Assembly: GCA_031290725.1 (NCBI GenBank)
Contig: JAITMZ010000179.1
Coordinates: 1-6,496 of the forward strand
Direction of reading: 5' to 3'
DNA length: 6,496 nt
From: Spirochaetaceae bacterium
GTDB lineage: Bacteria; Spirochaetota; Spirochaetia; Treponematales; Treponemataceae
A program made the translations under genes and the position numbers. Shown piece by piece: positions 5,390-6,496 of the stretch. Positions within the stretch are counted from its first letter, which is position 1. Each line of letters begins with the position of its first letter. The notes beneath the pieces are model-generated. The model was not told the DNA's origin, searched no databases, and worked only from the letters and a program-made list of their open reading frames with translations.

Positions 5390-6424
5390 ATGACCTGGAT
5401 GCACTTTGGGATTGTTTTTTTTCAATGCGTGAACATCATCGCCCTGGGAACCCTGCTGCTGTATGTGAACGCCCACCGGCGCCGGTCATTGAGCGGGTTT
5501 TTTGAATTTCTCGGCATGACTTTTTTTCTGCTCCTGAGCAGCGCTCTGTTTTCCCTGTCCCTGATTGACCGGTTCGGGGGTATGGCCTCGCGCCTGTTTT
5601 CCGCAGGTATCGCAGTGTATTTCCTGGCTTTCGGGTATTACGCCCGGTGCGCCCTCTGTTTTTTCGGCTTCACCGAGCCCCGCCAGCGCAAACCGGCACG
5701 GTTTTTTTTGCTTGTTCCCCTGATGCTTTTGACCGTTGTCTGTGTCCACCCGGCGCTTTTTTTAACCACAAGCCCCGGTCTGCCCTTCCGTTTCCGTGCA
5801 GACCGGTCGGCGCAGCCGGTTTTTTACGCTGCCCTGGCCTATTTGTTTGTGGTTTATGGGGTTGTTCTGGTGTACGCCCGGAATTCCCGCCGGGAATATC
5901 TTGCACAGAATAAAAAACAACTGGCCCTGTCCGTGCTGATACCGGTGTGGCTTCCCTCCCTGGCCATGGCGGCGGAGGTTTTGTTTCCCCGTCAGGTGTG
6001 GGGCATCGCGGGATGCACCGCTTTTTTCCTGCCCCTGATCATGGCCTATTCCTATTGGGGCTATTTTTCCCCATCCCGGCGGATCATGGCGGAGGATGCC
6101 GACGCCGTTTGCGTGGTCTTTGACGCCTTCGGTGCCTGCGCAGATTTGAATTCCCCGGGCCGTCGATTTTTCAGAAACTTCAATTATTCAAAAAATACCT
6201 TGACCATCCGCGCTCTGGAGGACATCACCGGACTCACGGTCACCGGTCTTTTAAGCGCCGGATCCAGCGTATTTCAGCCGAACAAGGGTACCCCACAGAG
6301 GTATTACCGGATCGACTGTTTTGCGGTGCCGCTTCCCTATCTGAACCGGCTGAACGGCACAGGCTTTTTGATTCGGGACATCACGGTACACCGAAGGGTG
6401 TCCGGGATTCCGTGCCCACTGTAA
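5390..6424 (+). CDS. Seven-transmembrane sensor-like protein with C-terminal PAS-like domain
   Basis: The 344-aa product begins with seven hydrophobic segments (about residues 5-27, 37-58, 66-92, 104-126, 142-163, 178-199 and 203-226), the layout of the 7TM N-terminal region found on some histidine kinases and diguanylate cyclases. A soluble part (about 235-332) follows. It resembles a PAS domain: it opens with DAVCVVFDAFG, has a YYRIDCFAVPL strand, and ends with GFLIRDIT, the typical closing motif. The protein stops 12 residues later, so no kinase or GGDEF domain is present. It would sit in the inner membrane and may sense a small ligand or signal through a partner. The start at 5390 follows AGAGG (5377-5381) at 8-nt spacing and lies 5 nt after the previous stop; the in-frame ATG at 5399 is an alternative. 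A longer in-frame start inside the previous gene would add a charged, non-membrane stretch and is unlikely. Exact family is inferred from architecture. Confidence 0.8.
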   Translation: MTWMHFGIVFFQCVNIIALGTLLLYVNAHRRRSLSGFFEFLGMTFFLLLSSALFSLSLIDRFGGMASRLFSAGIAVYFLAFGYYARCALCFFGFTEPRQRKPARFFLLVPLMLLTVVCVHPALFLTTSPGLPFRFRADRSAQPVFYAALAYLFVVYGVVLVYARNSRREYLAQNKKQLALSVLIPVWLPSLAMAAEVLFPRQVWGIAGCTAFFLPLIMAYSYWGYFSPSRRIMAEDADAVCVVFDAFGACADLNSPGRRFFRNFNYSKNTLTIRALEDITGLTVTGLLSAGSSVFQPNKGTPQRYYRIDCFAVPLPYLNRLNGTGFLIRDITVHRRVSGIPCPL

Positions 6425-6451
6425 GCGCTGAACGGTGGTTTGGGCAGGCCG

Positions 6452-6489
6452 GCGGGGGCGGGCGTGGCCCTGAACGTCCTCGCCCCTGC
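6452..6489. other. GC-rich hairpin after the last gene
   Basis: GCGGGGGCGGG (6452-6462) pairs with the segment ending CTCGCCCCTGC (6479-6489) over 11 bp, including two G-U pairs, around a 16-nt loop. It begins 27 bp after the stop at 6422-6424. It could end transcription, but it is followed by ATAATAG rather than a T-run and the window ends there, so it is not a standard intrinsic terminator. It might be the edge of a repeat or part of a following coding frame. Confidence 0.35.
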
Positions 6490-6496
6490 ATAATAG

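Noticed and set aside
1..6496. Search for CRISPR arrays, insertion sequences, tRNA genes or phage genes
   Set aside because: No regularly spaced direct repeats, transposase motifs, terminal inverted repeats with target duplications, or cloverleaf-like segments were seen by eye.

Overview
The window is a compact stretch of bacterial chromosome with moderately high GC. All six genes lie on the + strand and probably form one operon. The order is adenylate kinase (adk), a DegT/DnrJ-like aminotransferase-fold protein, NAD kinase (nadK), the DNA-repair ATPase RecN, a helical protein of unknown function, and a seven-transmembrane protein ending in a PAS-like domain. The style of the Adk (zinc-type LID), NadK and RecN sequences, and what I remember of nadK and recN lying close together in treponemes, suggest a spirochaete of the Treponema group, possibly a host- or gut-associated lineage. 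No marker gene here proves this, so the taxonomy is an inference held at moderate to low confidence.

Region by region: positions 1-80 hold no gene but contain a long hairpin that looks like a bidirectional terminator closing off whatever lies to the left. A strong sigma-70-type promoter follows at 114-143, then a leader of about 150 nt (about 150-303) with two inverted repeats. From 304 to 6424 the genes are packed end to end: ATGA overlap (adk/degT-like), 51 bp gap (degT-like/nadK), 8-bp overlap (nadK/recN), TAATG overlap (recN/unknown), 5 bp gap (unknown/7TM). The last 72 bases hold a GC-rich hairpin without a T-tract and a short frame that is open to the window edge.

Functionally, Adk balances adenine nucleotides, NadK makes NADP from NAD and ATP, and RecN is an SMC-like ATPase for double-strand-break repair. 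Grouping them suggests shared transcription of housekeeping and genome-maintenance genes rather than one pathway. The three remaining genes are the less ordinary part. The DegT-like protein keeps the fold landmarks but has Arg where the PLP Schiff-base Lys should be, and it has an altered phosphate-binding motif, so it is probably not a working aminotransferase. The 257-aa protein is unrecognised and tightly coupled to recN. The 7TM-PAS protein stops where a kinase or GGDEF output domain would normally begin. I see no mobile element, CRISPR array, tRNA or rRNA, and no clear sign of an undescribed defence-type system.
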